From contig CASFBK010000007.1 in assembly GCA_949292785.1 (NCBI GenBank), forward strand, positions 1 through 64,000: 64,000 nt of DNA, in the 5' to 3' direction. The notes beneath the pieces were generated by a model. The model saw only the letters and a program-made list of their open reading frames with translations, had not been told where the DNA came from and searched no databases. This document shows, piece after piece, positions 24,687-33,740 of the stretch (its first letter is position 1; the number at the start of each line of letters is the position of its first letter). A program made the translations under genes and the position numbers. The DNA comes from an uncultured Eubacteriales bacterium. GTDB taxonomy: Bacteria > Bacillota > Clostridia > Lachnospirales > Lachnospiraceae.

Positions 24687-24818
24687 TATGCTAGGAAATT
24701 GCGTTGCAATTACCTAGCATATAAAAACGCTCCGCTAAGGATGCGCACCTCGCGGAGATGAAAATAGTCATAAATGACACCGCTCGGGCGCGAAAGAGTC
24801 TGACGAGCAGACTCTTTG
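24687..24818. repeat. Cluster of inverted repeats and terminator hairpins
   Basis: Three more hairpins follow in a row. TATGCTAGG and GCAATTACCTAGCATA-type arms (24687-24722) form the first. CTCCGC with GCGGAG (about 24729-24757) forms the second. AAAGAGTCTG with CAGACTCTTT (24792-24818) is the third and would also terminate the minus-strand lar operon that ends at 24863. No coding sequence is evident in the stretch. Confidence 0.6.
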
Positions 24819-24862
24819 TTCTAGCTTTTAAAACGATTTGGTTGATTTTGTCTACTTCTGGT

Positions 24863-26170
24863 TTACTTTTTAAGATAAGCATCTTTTGCGGCATTCCACA
24901 CCTCTTGAAAAGTAACCCCATGTTCTTTTGCGGCTTTTGCCACATCATCATATTCCGGTTTGAACTTATGGATACCATAGCCGGAGCTGATTTTAATTGT
25001 GATGGCTCCAAACGAAGTGGAAACTTTTTCGTAGGAGGCATCCAGTATGCGTCGGTAGCAAGGATGAATCCGAATCCCACGGGTAGTAGTATGCGTAAGA
25101 ATCAAGCGGCTGAAAAGACTTTCCTGCTCCATGTTGCAAAGGCAGGTCAAAAGGAGTCCGGAGCGATTCTTTTTCATGTGAACCGGGGTTGTGAAAACAT
25201 CTAAGGCGCCTGCATCCAGCAAAATGTCCATGGCATAGGAAACTGCCTCGGGTGTCATGTCGTCCAGGTTGCAGGAAAGCTCCAGAATCTGGTCCAGGTT
25301 ATGGAAACCTTCTGCATAAAAATCAGGACGAGTCTCTTTCTTCTCCGGTGCGAAAACAGGATGTTCCGGTTGTACATGGGGAAGCTGACGTTTAGAAGGA
25401 ACCGGAAGAATGTCCATTTCTCCAAGGAAAATCCGCAGGCAGTTGGCAGTTGGAAAGTCCTTTGTACCCATGCCATAACCATTTCTTTGTACTGTCATAG
25501 GCGGCATAGGAAGGAACTGTCCTACAAAATGTTTTAAAAGAGCTGCACCGGTAGGAGTACACAATTCTCCATCAATGGTGCCGCTGTAAATAGGAGTGCC
25601 CTGAAGAATTTCGGCAGTAGCCGGAGCAGGAACCGGAAGAATACCGTGGGCACAGTGTACGGTACCGCTTCCTACATGAATCGGAGAAGCGAGAATTTGT
25701 TCCGGAGATAACTGCTCGATTAAAATACAACAGCCAATGACATCCATAATTGCATCCAGAGTGCCTACTTCATGAAAGTGAATCTGGGTAATATCCGTAT
25801 GATGCACATGGCTTTCTGCATTTCCAATCAGAGTATAGATTTCCTTTGCTTGTTCCTTTACCCAGGAGGAGACAGAAAGGGAATCAATTTGTGCCAATAT
25901 TTCCGGATAGCTGGTATGTGCATGGGAATGTTCCTGTCCTTCCGGCTGTCCGGGGATTTCCTGCTGTCCATAGAGGGAAACATTTATTTTTGTACCGTAA
26001 ATGCCACATTTCTCACAGGGAGAAGCGGTTACGGAAATATGTTCTGAAAACAAGTGATTCATAGTGTCCAGAAACGCTTCCTGCTGTGATGGTTCTAAAA
26101 GTTCATAAAGTGCTCCCATGAGCATATCACCTGCAGCTCCCATGCTGCAATCAATAAAAAGTGTTTTCAT
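24863..26170 (-). CDS. larC: LarC: nickel insertion enzyme for the nickel-pincer nucleotide cofactor
   Basis: 435 residues; ATG 26170 overlaps the larB stop. The family start LFIDCSMGAAGDMLMGAL is clear, and a His-rich metal-handling region includes HSHAHT, HVHHTD and IHFHEVGTLDAIMDV. LarC uses CTP to insert nickel into the pyridinium bisthiocarboxylate nucleotide made by LarB and LarE. In some bacteria LarC needs a frameshift between two parts; here one continuous frame encodes the full length. It is the last gene of a larE-larB-larC operon. Confidence 0.93.
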   Translation of the reverse strand: MKTLFIDCSMGAAGDMLMGALYELLEPSQQEAFLDTMNHLFSEHISVTASPCEKCGIYGTKINVSLYGQQEIPGQPEGQEHSHAHTSYPEILAQIDSLSVSSWVKEQAKEIYTLIGNAESHVHHTDITQIHFHEVGTLDAIMDVIGCCILIEQLSPEQILASPIHVGSGTVHCAHGILPVPAPATAEILQGTPIYSGTIDGELCTPTGAALLKHFVGQFLPMPPMTVQRNGYGMGTKDFPTANCLRIFLGEMDILPVPSKRQLPHVQPEHPVFAPEKKETRPDFYAEGFHNLDQILELSCNLDDMTPEAVSYAMDILLDAGALDVFTTPVHMKKNRSGLLLTCLCNMEQESLFSRLILTHTTTRGIRIHPCYRRILDASYEKVSTSFGAITIKISSGYGIHKFKPEYDDVAKAAKEHGVTFQEVWNAAKDAYLKK

Positions 26171-26928
26171 TCTACATTACCTCCTATGTGATTAATCATA
26201 CTTGCAAGATAGCCGGCGCCAAAGCCGTTATCAATATTTACTACGCTGACACCGCTGGCGCAGGAATTAAGCATGGATAACAGGGCGGAAAGTCCGTGAA
26301 AGCTTGCGCCATAGCCTACGCTGGTAGGAACTCCAATCACCGGACAGTCACTTAAGCCTCCGATAACGCTGGCAAGCGCGCCTTCCATACCTGCCACGGC
26401 AATAATAACATTTGCTTTCGCAATGTCATCTACATTAGAAAGCAGCCGGTGAATTCCGGCAACACCTACATCATACAGACGTGTTACCTGATTTCCCAGA
26501 ACCTCTGCGGTAAGTGCAGCTTCCTCTGCTACAGGAATATCGCTGGTACCGCCGGTTGCCACCACAATCGTTCCGGAAGCGGTTATCCGGGGAACATGGT
26601 TTATAATACCGATACGGGAAATGGTGTCATAGGTCAGAGCAAAGCGCCCGGAAAGATAATCGGCAGCGTCAGCGGATAAACGGGTGATTAATATATTTTC
26701 CGGAGAATGGGAAATAAGGGAACGGATGATGCCCTCCATTTGCTCCGGGGTCTTTCCGGCACCGTAAATAACCTCCGGAATCCCCTGGCGAAGCTGACGA
26801 TGATGGTCCACTCTGGCATAGCCCAGGTCATCAAAGGATGAAATTTTAATTTTTTCATAGGCAGAATGAATGTCCAAGGTACCATCCTGCACCTGCTTGA
26901 GTAGTGATAAAATGTCATGTGATTCCAT
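26167..26928 (-). CDS. larB: LarB: pyridinium-3,5-biscarboxylate mononucleotide synthase
   Basis: 253 residues; ATG 26928 with AGGAGA upstream, ending in a 4-bp overlap with larC. The C-terminal domain resembles PurE (ASVIGGLSDCPVIGVPTSVG, GFGAGYLASMINHI). The N-terminal part has LGYARVDHHRQLRQGIPEVI, typical of LarB. It carboxylates and hydrolyses nicotinate adenine dinucleotide to the biscarboxylate nucleotide that LarE sulphurates. The order larE-larB-larC matches one cofactor pathway. Confidence 0.93.
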   Translation of the reverse strand: MESHDILSLLKQVQDGTLDIHSAYEKIKISSFDDLGYARVDHHRQLRQGIPEVIYGAGKTPEQMEGIIRSLISHSPENILITRLSADAADYLSGRFALTYDTISRIGIINHVPRITASGTIVVATGGTSDIPVAEEAALTAEVLGNQVTRLYDVGVAGIHRLLSNVDDIAKANVIIAVAGMEGALASVIGGLSDCPVIGVPTSVGYGASFHGLSALLSMLNSCASGVSVVNIDNGFGAGYLASMINHIGGNVE

Positions 26929-26947
26929 AAAAACATCTCCTGTCGGA

Positions 26948-27697
26948 TTAATCCCTGCGTGGCGTTAAATCCAGCAGTACCGTTGAAAAGTAAGGTTCAA
27001 ATAAATGAGTGATATCTGGGGATAACTCTAAAGCCTGGGAAAACTCTTTTTTCGGAAGCTGGATTCTTGCTGCATCATGAAAGATGCGTACCCGAAAGTC
27101 CGTAAACCCAAGAGATGCCAGTATTTGCTCACAGGCTTCTACGCGTTTTAAGTCAGAAAGCTGAATTGGCGTATTGGTAGAAATCCTTGTGGCAAGACAG
27201 GCATAAGCCGGTTTGTCGTGGGTAAATAATCCAAGCTTTTTAGAATGTTCCCGAATCTGAGATTTGGTAAGATTGCAAAGCCTTAGAGGCGAGTATACCT
27301 TTAATTCAGCCAGTGCACGCATGCCCGGGCGGTCAGCGGCATCATCCGAAGCATTAGTTCCATCTAGTAAAACAGTATAGTAATCTTTACTAGCAGCCGC
27401 TAATATTTTGGAAAAAATTTGATGCTTGCAGTAATAACAACGTAATGAATTATTTTTTAGTATCTCGGGATTCTCGGAGAGGTCCATTTCTAAAACAGTA
27501 AGAGGAATCTGGTATTGTTCACAGAACCTTTTAGCATCTTCTAGCTCAAAGGCAGGTTGAAAAGCAGTATTCATATAATATGCATGAACAGACTTTGCAT
27601 ATAAAGAGGCCTGATAGAGCAAATAAGCAGAATCACATCCTCCGGAAAATGCTACTGCGACAGAAGGATGTTTGGTAAAAAAGTCCTGTAATGTCAT
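26948..27697 (-). CDS. larE: LarE: ATP-dependent sulphur transferase for the nickel-pincer cofactor
   Basis: 249 residues; ATG 27697 with AAAGGGAA upstream. The PP-loop ATPase motif is AFSGGCDSAYLL near residue 17. A CYYCK pair (about 93-97) and a third cysteine in PAYACLATRIS are candidate cluster or sulphur-donor cysteines. LarE activates the substrate carboxylates with ATP and transfers sulphur, either from its own cysteine or through an Fe-S cluster; the three cysteines here favour the cluster type, by inference. It is the first gene of the operon, with its own promoter at 27765-27793. Confidence 0.92.
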   Translation of the reverse strand: MTLQDFFTKHPSVAVAFSGGCDSAYLLYQASLYAKSVHAYYMNTAFQPAFELEDAKRFCEQYQIPLTVLEMDLSENPEILKNNSLRCYYCKHQIFSKILAAASKDYYTVLLDGTNASDDAADRPGMRALAELKVYSPLRLCNLTKSQIREHSKKLGLFTHDKPAYACLATRISTNTPIQLSDLKRVEACEQILASLGFTDFRVRIFHDAARIQLPKKEFSQALELSPDITHLFEPYFSTVLLDLTPRRD

Positions 27698-27764
27698 GAT
27701 ATATTCCCTTTCTGGTGGGCTTCACTTATCGTTTCCCAGCATATAGTATTTTATGATAAGAATT

Positions 27765-27793
27765 ATTATAAAATCTTATTATAAAATAGTCAA
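27765..27793 (-). promoter_or_regulatory. Promoter of the lar operon
   Basis: On the minus strand TTGACT (27793-27788), a 17-bp spacer and TATAAT (27770-27765) form a good housekeeping promoter about 70 bp upstream of larE. Confidence 0.7.
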
Positions 27794-27998
27794 GAAATGA
27801 GAAAAGGAAGAAATTTGTATAAATTTATAAAAAACGGAGAAGAATAATAAAAATAAGCATCAGATTGACGGAAGAAAAAAGTGATAAAGAGAATTAATCT
27901 CAAAAAAAGTGTTCTAAAAGAAAGAAGAATCAATAAAAAATCACTTAATCATTAGTAAAAAGTCAAGCTTTAGAACGGTAAAATTTACCAGATAAAGA
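27794..27998. other. AT-rich intergenic region between lar operon and HPr-like gene
   Basis: No gene and no strong hairpin are seen. It separates two divergent promoters and is rich in A-tracts on the plus strand. Confidence 0.4.
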
Positions 27999-28026
27999 TT
28001 GACAAATAAAAAAAAGATGCTATAAT
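27999..28026 (+). promoter_or_regulatory. Promoter of the HPr-like gene
   Basis: TTGACA (27999-28004) and TATAAT (28021-28026), both perfect, with a 16-bp A-rich spacer. Confidence 0.75.
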
Positions 28027-28069
28027 TGCTTTCATGTTCGATGGGGGCATGCAAAAAGGAGTGAAGAGA

Positions 28070-28297
28070 ATGAACCAAAAAAATATTAAATTAACAGATG
28101 CAGAGGAAGTACAGGATTTTGTACGTGCGGCTGGTAACTGTGACTTCGATATCGACATATCCTATCAGCATATTGTAATTGATGCAAAATCCATCTTAGG
28201 AGTTATGGGTCTGGGAATGGAAAAGGAACTGACCGTAAAATACGGTGGAGACGATATGGAGTTTGAAAATGTTCTCAGTAAGTACAGTGTAGCATAA
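28070..28297 (+). CDS. HPr-family protein lacking the phosphorylatable histidine
   Basis: 75 residues from ATG 28070 after AAGGAGTG. The C-terminal half carries the HPr signature around regulatory Ser46 (DAKSILGVMGLG). The catalytic His15 region (normally GLHARPAT) is replaced by GNCDFDIDISY, with no histidine. It may be phosphorylated at the serine by HPr kinase or act as a carbon-regulation decoy like Crh; it cannot carry phosphate for PTS transport in the usual way. It is monocistronic with its own promoter and terminator. Confidence 0.75.
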   Translation: MNQKNIKLTDAEEVQDFVRAAGNCDFDIDISYQHIVIDAKSILGVMGLGMEKELTVKYGGDDMEFENVLSKYSVA

Positions 28298-28332
28298 GAT
28301 AAGAATGGCTTGAAGAGATAGACAATAGAGGA

Positions 28333-28367
28333 AAAAAGGTGCATAATAATACATTATGCACCTTTTT
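28333..28367 (+). terminator. Terminator after the HPr-like gene
   Basis: AAAGGTGCATAAT pairs with ATTATGCACCTTT around a short loop and ends in a T-run. Confidence 0.85.
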
Positions 28368-28398
28368 AATGTGTGCAAATATTCAGAAGAGGGAAAAG

Positions 28399-30738
28399 AT
28401 GGAACAGATTAAGATTTCTGTAAGGAATCTGGTAGAGTTTGTATTGCGCTCCGGTGATATTGACAATCGCCGGGGAAAAAGCGGACAAAAGGAAGCAATG
28501 CAGGAGGGAAGCCGGATTCACCGGAAGATTCAGCGGAGAATGGGCGCTTCCTATCAGCCGGAAGTACCCCTTAAGATAGAAATACAAGAGGAAAAATACC
28601 AGCTCATTGTGGAAGGGCGGGCAGATGGTATTATAATAGAAGAAACAGGAGTTACCATAGATGAGATAAAAGGAGTTTACATGGACATTCATGCTATGGA
28701 GGCTCCCATAGCTGTCCATTTGGCGCAGGCAAAATGCTATGCTTATATCTTTGCATTAAAGGAAGAATTGCAGGAAATCAGTGTTCAGATGACGTATTGC
28801 AACCTGGATACGGAAGAAATTCGCAGATTTCAAGAGACTTACTCCTTTGAAGAAATCAGCAAGTGGTTTGAAGCTGTGATAAAGCGGTACGAAAAATGGG
28901 CAGATTTTCAATATGAAGCACGAATGGAACGGAATGAATCGATTGCCGGATTGGAATTTCCTTATCCATACCGGGACGGTCAGAAGGAACTGGCTGCGGG
29001 CGTATACCGTACCATAAGACGTGAGAAGAATCTTTTCATTCAGGCGCCAACGGGAACCGGAAAGACCATTACCACTGTTTTTCCTGCGGTAAAGGCAGTC
29101 GGAGAGGAACTGGCAGACAAAATATTTTATCTGACGGCAAAGACCATTACAAGAACAGTGGCAAAAGAAGCCTTTGATATGCTTCGACACCATGGGTATT
29201 TAGGAAGAGTAATTACCATTACAGCGAAGGAAAAACTGTGTCTTTGCGAAGAAATGGACTGCAATCCGGTGCACTGTCCTTATGCGGAGGGACATTATGA
29301 CAGAGTAAATGACGCAGTGTTTGACCTTATTAATAAGGAAAGAGACATTACAAGGGAGGTTCTGATTGCACAGGCAGAAAAGTTCCGGGTATGTCCTTTT
29401 GAGATGTGTTTAGATACGACGCTGTGGGTAGACGATATTATTTGTGATTACAATTATGTTTTTGACCCGAATGTATATTTGAAGCGTTTCTTTGCAGAGG
29501 GAGTCAAGGGCGATTATCTCTTTTTAATAGACGAAGCTCACAATCTGGTGGAGCGGGGCAGGGAGATGTACAGCGCAGTGCTCTATAAAGAAGATTTCCT
29601 GAAAGTAAAGAAAATCATGAAGGAGTACAGCCGGAAGTGTGTAAAGGCTTTGGAAAAATGTAATGGACATCTGTTAGGGCTGAAACGGGAATGTGAGAAT
29701 TATGAAATATTAGATAATATCGGAGCATTGATTTTTGCATTGATGCAGTTAGGCGCTGCCTTGGAAGAATTCTTCTTGAAGGATATTTCCTTTCCGGAGA
29801 AAAAGGAAGTACAGGACTTTTATCTGGAATTGCGCCATTTTTTGAATATGTACGAGCGGGTGGATGAAAATTATGTGGTTTATACCGAGCATGAAGCAGA
29901 TGGCAGGTTCAAGCTAAAGCTTTACTGTGTGGATACGGCAGTAAATTTGCAGGAGTGTCTGGATAAGGGAAGGAGCACCATCTTTTTTTCCGCCACATTA
30001 TTGCCTATACAATATTATAAGAAGCTGTTGAGTACAAAAGAAGATAATTATGCGGTATATGCCAGGACGGTGTTTTCAAAGGAACAGCGCCTATTGGTAA
30101 TCGGAACTGACGTCAGCAGCAAGTATACCAGAAGAAATGAGGGAGAGTTTGCAAAAATTGCCCGGTACATTTATGAGACGGCTCAGGGGAAAAAGGGAAA
30201 TTACATGGCATTTTTCCCTTCTTATAAAATGATGGAGCAGGTGCTTGATAAATTTTATGCCCTGAACTTAGGGGAGATGGACTGTGTAGTGCAGGAAATG
30301 GGAATGAGAGAGCGGGAGCGGGAAGAATTTTTAGAAAGTTTTCGCGTAGAGCGGGACAATACCTTAGTTGGCTTCTGTGTCATGGGAGGAATCTTTTCGG
30401 AGGGAATCGATTTAAAAAACGAGGCTCTGATTGGAGCGATTATCGTGGGAACAGGTTTACCGCAAATCAGCAATGAAAGGGAAATTCTGAAAAACTATTA
30501 TGATAAGCGTTATGGGGAAGGCTTCGACTATGCATTTCGTTATCCGGGAATGAATAAGGTATTGCAGTCTGCGGGACGAGTCATTCGTACCATGGAAGAC
30601 AGGGGTGTGATTGTATTGCTGGACGAGCGGTTCTTACAGCGGGAATATCTTAAGATGTTTCCCAGGGAATGGGAAAATTATGAGACGGTTACAGTAGAAA
30701 GTGTGCAGGAGAAAGTAAAAAAATTCTGGAGTGATTAG
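28399..30738 (+). CDS. Fe-S XPD/DinG-type DNA helicase with N-terminal RecB/Cas4-like nuclease domain
   Basis: 779 residues from ATG 28399 after GAGGGAAAAG. Residues 1-120 carry RecB-family nuclease motifs: GSRIHRK (H41), GRADGII (D76), IDEIKG (E-x-K) and AQAKCYAY (QxxxY). A superfamily 2 helicase follows, with Walker A APTGTGKT and a DEAH box in LFLIDEAHNL. Four cysteines between them (LCLCEEMDCNPVHCPY, VCPFEMC) fit an XPD-type 4Fe-4S cluster. The C-terminal helicase domain has QSAGRVIRTMEDRG. It should unwind and possibly cut DNA in repair; the physiological substrate is unknown. Confidence 0.85.
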   Translation: MEQIKISVRNLVEFVLRSGDIDNRRGKSGQKEAMQEGSRIHRKIQRRMGASYQPEVPLKIEIQEEKYQLIVEGRADGIIIEETGVTIDEIKGVYMDIHAMEAPIAVHLAQAKCYAYIFALKEELQEISVQMTYCNLDTEEIRRFQETYSFEEISKWFEAVIKRYEKWADFQYEARMERNESIAGLEFPYPYRDGQKELAAGVYRTIRREKNLFIQAPTGTGKTITTVFPAVKAVGEELADKIFYLTAKTITRTVAKEAFDMLRHHGYLGRVITITAKEKLCLCEEMDCNPVHCPYAEGHYDRVNDAVFDLINKERDITREVLIAQAEKFRVCPFEMCLDTTLWVDDIICDYNYVFDPNVYLKRFFAEGVKGDYLFLIDEAHNLVERGREMYSAVLYKEDFLKVKKIMKEYSRKCVKALEKCNGHLLGLKRECENYEILDNIGALIFALMQLGAALEEFFLKDISFPEKKEVQDFYLELRHFLNMYERVDENYVVYTEHEADGRFKLKLYCVDTAVNLQECLDKGRSTIFFSATLLPIQYYKKLLSTKEDNYAVYARTVFSKEQRLLVIGTDVSSKYTRRNEGEFAKIARYIYETAQGKKGNYMAFFPSYKMMEQVLDKFYALNLGEMDCVVQEMGMREREREEFLESFRVERDNTLVGFCVMGGIFSEGIDLKNEALIGAIIVGTGLPQISNEREILKNYYDKRYGEGFDYAFRYPGMNKVLQSAGRVIRTMEDRGVIVLLDERFLQREYLKMFPREWENYETVTVESVQEKVKKFWSD

Positions 30739-30757
30739 GAATCCTCCAGAATTTTTG
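30718..30757 (+). terminator. Terminator at the end of the helicase gene
   Basis: AAATTCTGGAG pairs with CTCCAGAATTT across the stop codon, followed by T residues. Confidence 0.75.
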
Positions 30758-30771
30758 GTTATGGAATGTAA

Positions 30772-31143
30772 TTATTTTTTCGCAGGAATCACTTCTAACC
30801 AGTAGCCGTCAGGATCTTCTACGAAGTAAATCCCCATTTTCGGGTTCTCAAAGCAGATACAGCCCATAGCTTTGTGTTTTTCGTGAGCTTTTTCATAATC
30901 GTCTGTTTCGAAAGCCAGATGGAATTCACATTCGCCAAGGTCGTAAGGACCTTCCTTTTCCTTTAACCAGGTCAGTTCCAGCTCAAAGCTGCTTTCAGCA
31001 TTGGAAAGATAGACAATGATAAAGCTGCCATCGGAGGCCTCTTTTCTGCGAAGCTCAGAGAGGCCGAATGCTTCCTGATAAAAATCAATAGACTTTTGTA
31101 AATCTGTAACATTGTAATTTTCATGTACCATTTTAAATGACAT
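30772..31143 (-). CDS. Glyoxalase / lactoylglutathione lyase family protein
   Basis: 123 residues. The beta-alpha-beta-beta-beta vicinal oxygen chelate fold shows candidate metal ligands H7 (VHENYNV), E in FELELTW, H in EFHLAF and E in YWLEVIP. The N-terminal LQKSIDFYQEAFGL is typical of GloA-like enzymes. It may detoxify methylglyoxal, although Clostridia usually lack glutathione, so another thiol or substrate is possible. It is followed 19 bases upstream by a LysR gene on the same strand, giving a two-gene operon. Confidence 0.8.
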   Translation of the reverse strand: MSFKMVHENYNVTDLQKSIDFYQEAFGLSELRRKEASDGSFIIVYLSNAESSFELELTWLKEKEGPYDLGECEFHLAFETDDYEKAHEKHKAMGCICFENPKMGIYFVEDPDGYWLEVIPAKK

Positions 31144-31162
31144 TGGAAATCCTCCTTAATGA

Positions 31163-32056
31163 TTATTTTGCATTTACATCCGGAAGAAGCTTTAAAAACT
31201 CTTCCGTAGAAGCGGAAACCGGGAGCCCGGGATTGATAGCAGCAACCATCTGACGTTCCGGCATCTTTTCCCTGGTTTTTAGAATATAGAGCTCGTTGGT
31301 GTCTTTGGTAAGACAGTAGTCCGGGATAAAGGCAATACCAAGTCCGATTTTGGCAAGGTCGATAAGCAGGTCGTTACTGCTTAATTCCACTTCAGGAATC
31401 AGCTCTAACTGGTGCTGCAGGAAAATGTTGTGAAGAAACTCACTGGTTGTACTTTTCCGGTCCAGCATCAGAATCGGATATTGCTTTAATTCGGAAAACG
31501 GAATTTCCTGCTGTTTTAAATTAAAATAAGCGGGATTGGCAATAAAAACGTCAGTAAAGGTGGAGACCGTTTTCTGTATATAGGAGCCGCTCATATGGGA
31601 ATTGGGGGAATTGGTTACAATCAGGTCAACCTTCCCCTGTTCTAACAGTTCTACGCAGTTTAAAGAGGTTGCATTTGTTACCTTGATGGGAACATTTGGA
31701 AACTTCTTGTGAAACTGCTTAATATAGGGAACCAGAAAGTAGCGGCAGATGGTGTCGCTGGCTCCGATATGAAGCTGTCCCAGTCCAAGTGTATTGGCAT
31801 CCAGCAGTTGATTTTCGCCTCGTTGGATGAGATTCATGGCAGGTTCAATATGCTTTAATAATACCTGACCGGCAGGCGTTAGCTGAACCTTTTTGGTACT
31901 GCGGATAAAGAGCGGTTGTTCTAATTTCTTCTCTAAGGTCTTAATCGACTGGCTGACCGCCGACTGGGAAATAAAAAGCTTTTTGGATGCCTCGGAAAAG
32001 CTGAGGGAAGAGGCTACATAGTAAAATACCTTATACAATTCATAATTAATATCCAT
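31163..32056 (-). CDS. LysR-family transcriptional regulator
   Basis: 297 residues; ATG 32056 with CAGGAGGCG upstream. The N-terminal winged helix-turn-helix is clear (LSFSEASKKLFISQSAVSQS, then IKTLEKKLEQPLF). The effector domain follows from about residue 90 (LGQLHIGASDTICRYFLVP). It resembles the CbbR/CysL-like subgroup. It is transcribed ahead of the glyoxalase-like gene. Its effector and targets are not evident; autoregulation at the AT-rich upstream region is usual for the family. Confidence 0.88.
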   Translation of the reverse strand: MDINYELYKVFYYVASSLSFSEASKKLFISQSAVSQSIKTLEKKLEQPLFIRSTKKVQLTPAGQVLLKHIEPAMNLIQRGENQLLDANTLGLGQLHIGASDTICRYFLVPYIKQFHKKFPNVPIKVTNATSLNCVELLEQGKVDLIVTNSPNSHMSGSYIQKTVSTFTDVFIANPAYFNLKQQEIPFSELKQYPILMLDRKSTTSEFLHNIFLQHQLELIPEVELSSNDLLIDLAKIGLGIAFIPDYCLTKDTNELYILKTREKMPERQMVAAINPGLPVSASTEEFLKLLPDVNAK

Positions 32057-32173
32057 AAACGCCTCCTGGGAATTTAAAATTCTAAAACTACGGAATATAT
32101 TTATAAATTACTAATTTAATTATAAGGACAAGTTATAAATATGTCAATGTAAGAAAATTGAAAGTGGGAATGA

Positions 32174-32202
32174 TTGACAGAAAAATTATATCGTGATATT
32201 TT
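32174..32202 (+). promoter_or_regulatory. Promoter of the first chemotaxis receptor gene
   Basis: TTGACA (32174-32179), a 17-bp spacer and TATTTT (32197-32202). The -10 is weak; the position suits the gene at 32249. Confidence 0.5.
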
Positions 32203-32248
32203 ATAAATAGGAGAAAATCAAAGATTAGATAGCAAAAGAGGTATGCAT

Positions 32249-33547
32249 ATGGATGAAAAATTTCAAAATTTAAGTATCAGTAAAAAAGTAAAGAGTTCCT
32301 TTTTACTTTTCCGTGCGCTCTATATTCTGAGTGTAGGAATCGCTATTGCAGGTTTTTTTATTGTTCAATTAGTAGGGAAGAATCTACAGATGGGATGCGC
32401 TATTGTGCTTGCAGTCATATTGATAGGAGCCACAATCAGTAACCTATTGGTTACAGCACGACAGGAAAAGCGTCTGGTCGACTATATTGTTCAGCCGGTA
32501 AAAGAGTTGAAGAATGCAGCAGAGAAGCTTTCCGCAGGAGAACTGGATGTGGAGATTTCTTATCAGGCAGAGGATGAGATGGGAGAACTGGCAGACAGCT
32601 TCCGTAGAACGACAAAGGTACTGAAACTGATTATCGGGGATTTGGATCAGATTCTGAAAGAATTTGCAGAAGGAAACTATACTGTGCATTCCGAATGCAA
32701 AGAGGCTTATGTAGGAAATTTTTCAGCAGTAATGGATAAGCTGACAGATACGGTCATACATATGAGTGATGCTTTGCGGATGATTCGTGAGTCTTCTGAC
32801 CAGGTAGCATCCGGAAGTGAGCAGCTTGCAATGAGTTCACAGGATTTGGCAAAAGGTGCTACGGAGCAGGCAGTGGCAGTAGAAGATTTGATAAGCAGTG
32901 TGTCAAAGGTAACCAATGAAGTGGTTGCAAACAGTAAGTCTACGGATATTGTACATGATAAGGCAAAAGAGGTAGGCAGTGAAGCTGAAATCAGCAGAAG
33001 AAAGATGAAAGAACTGACAGAGGCTATGAATCGTATTTCTGTTACATCACAGGAGATTGAGAGCGTAATCGTAGAGATTGAAGGGATTGCAACGCAGACG
33101 AATTTATTGTCTTTAAATGCATCTATTGAAGCGGCGAGAGCAGGAGAAGCAGGAAAAGGCTTTGCAGTAGTAGCAGAGCAGATACGTATGCTGGCAGAAA
33201 GCAGTGCGAAATCTGCGGAAGAATCCAAACGTCTGTTAGAGGCAAACCGGAGTGAAGTTGAGGTCGGTAACGTGACCACACAGCAGACCGGGGAATCTTT
33301 GAATAAGGTAATCGATATGCTGGATGAGATTATAATGGAGGTCGCAAATATCCGTATTTCTTCTGATACTCAGGCAGTTTCCGTAAAAGAAATTGAAGAG
33401 GGTGTAAAGAGAATCGGCAATGTTATTCAGAGTAATTCTGCTGCTTCACAGGAGTCAGCGGCAACCAGTGAACAGTTATCTGCGGAAGCGGATTCTTTAG
33501 ATGAACTGGTAGGAAGATTCCAGCTGCGGGATAATTCCGAAGAATAG
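32249..33547 (+). CDS. Methyl-accepting chemotaxis-type receptor
   Basis: 432 residues from ATG 32249, seven bases after GAGG. Two close membrane helices at about 17-65 leave almost no periplasm-facing loop, so the sensing input is probably membrane or cytoplasmic. A HAMP domain follows ([20 protein letters not shown]), then a signalling coiled coil with the conserved tip [20 protein letters not shown]. It relays to CheA/CheW if the cell has them, which this window does not show. It is monocistronic, with a terminator at 33558. Confidence 0.9.
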   Translation: MDEKFQNLSISKKVKSSFLLFRALYILSVGIAIAGFFIVQLVGKNLQMGCAIVLAVILIGATISNLLVTARQEKRLVDYIVQPVKELKNAAEKLSAGELDVEISYQAEDEMGELADSFRRTTKVLKLIIGDLDQILKEFAEGNYTVHSECKEAYVGNFSAVMDKLTDTVIHMSDALRMIRESSDQVASGSEQLAMSSQDLAKGATEQAVAVEDLISSVSKVTNEVVANSKSTDIVHDKAKEVGSEAEISRRKMKELTEAMNRISVTSQEIESVIVEIEGIATQTNLLSLNASIEAARAGEAGKGFAVVAEQIRMLAESSAKSAEESKRLLEANRSEVEVGNVTTQQTGESLNKVIDMLDEIIMEVANIRISSDTQAVSVKEIEEGVKRIGNVIQSNSAASQESAATSEQLSAEADSLDELVGRFQLRDNSEE

Positions 33548-33557
33548 AGAAAAGCAG

Positions 33558-33597
33558 AAAAAGCGTTTTGAGGCAGAAGTTTCAGGACGCTTTTTGT
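33558..33597 (+). terminator. Terminator after the chemotaxis receptor
   Basis: AAAAAGCGT pairs with ACGCTTTTT around a 20-nt loop. Confidence 0.75.
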
Positions 33598-33740
33598 ATT
33601 TTGAATAGAAAAAGATAACTTACAAGTAGTTCTTATAAAAAGAATTAAATATATTAATTATACTAATCATCTTATCCTATGCTATACTATAACGGTATAA
33701 TAGAAAGCGAATTTGTTTCATTTTATTTCAGGAGGTATTT

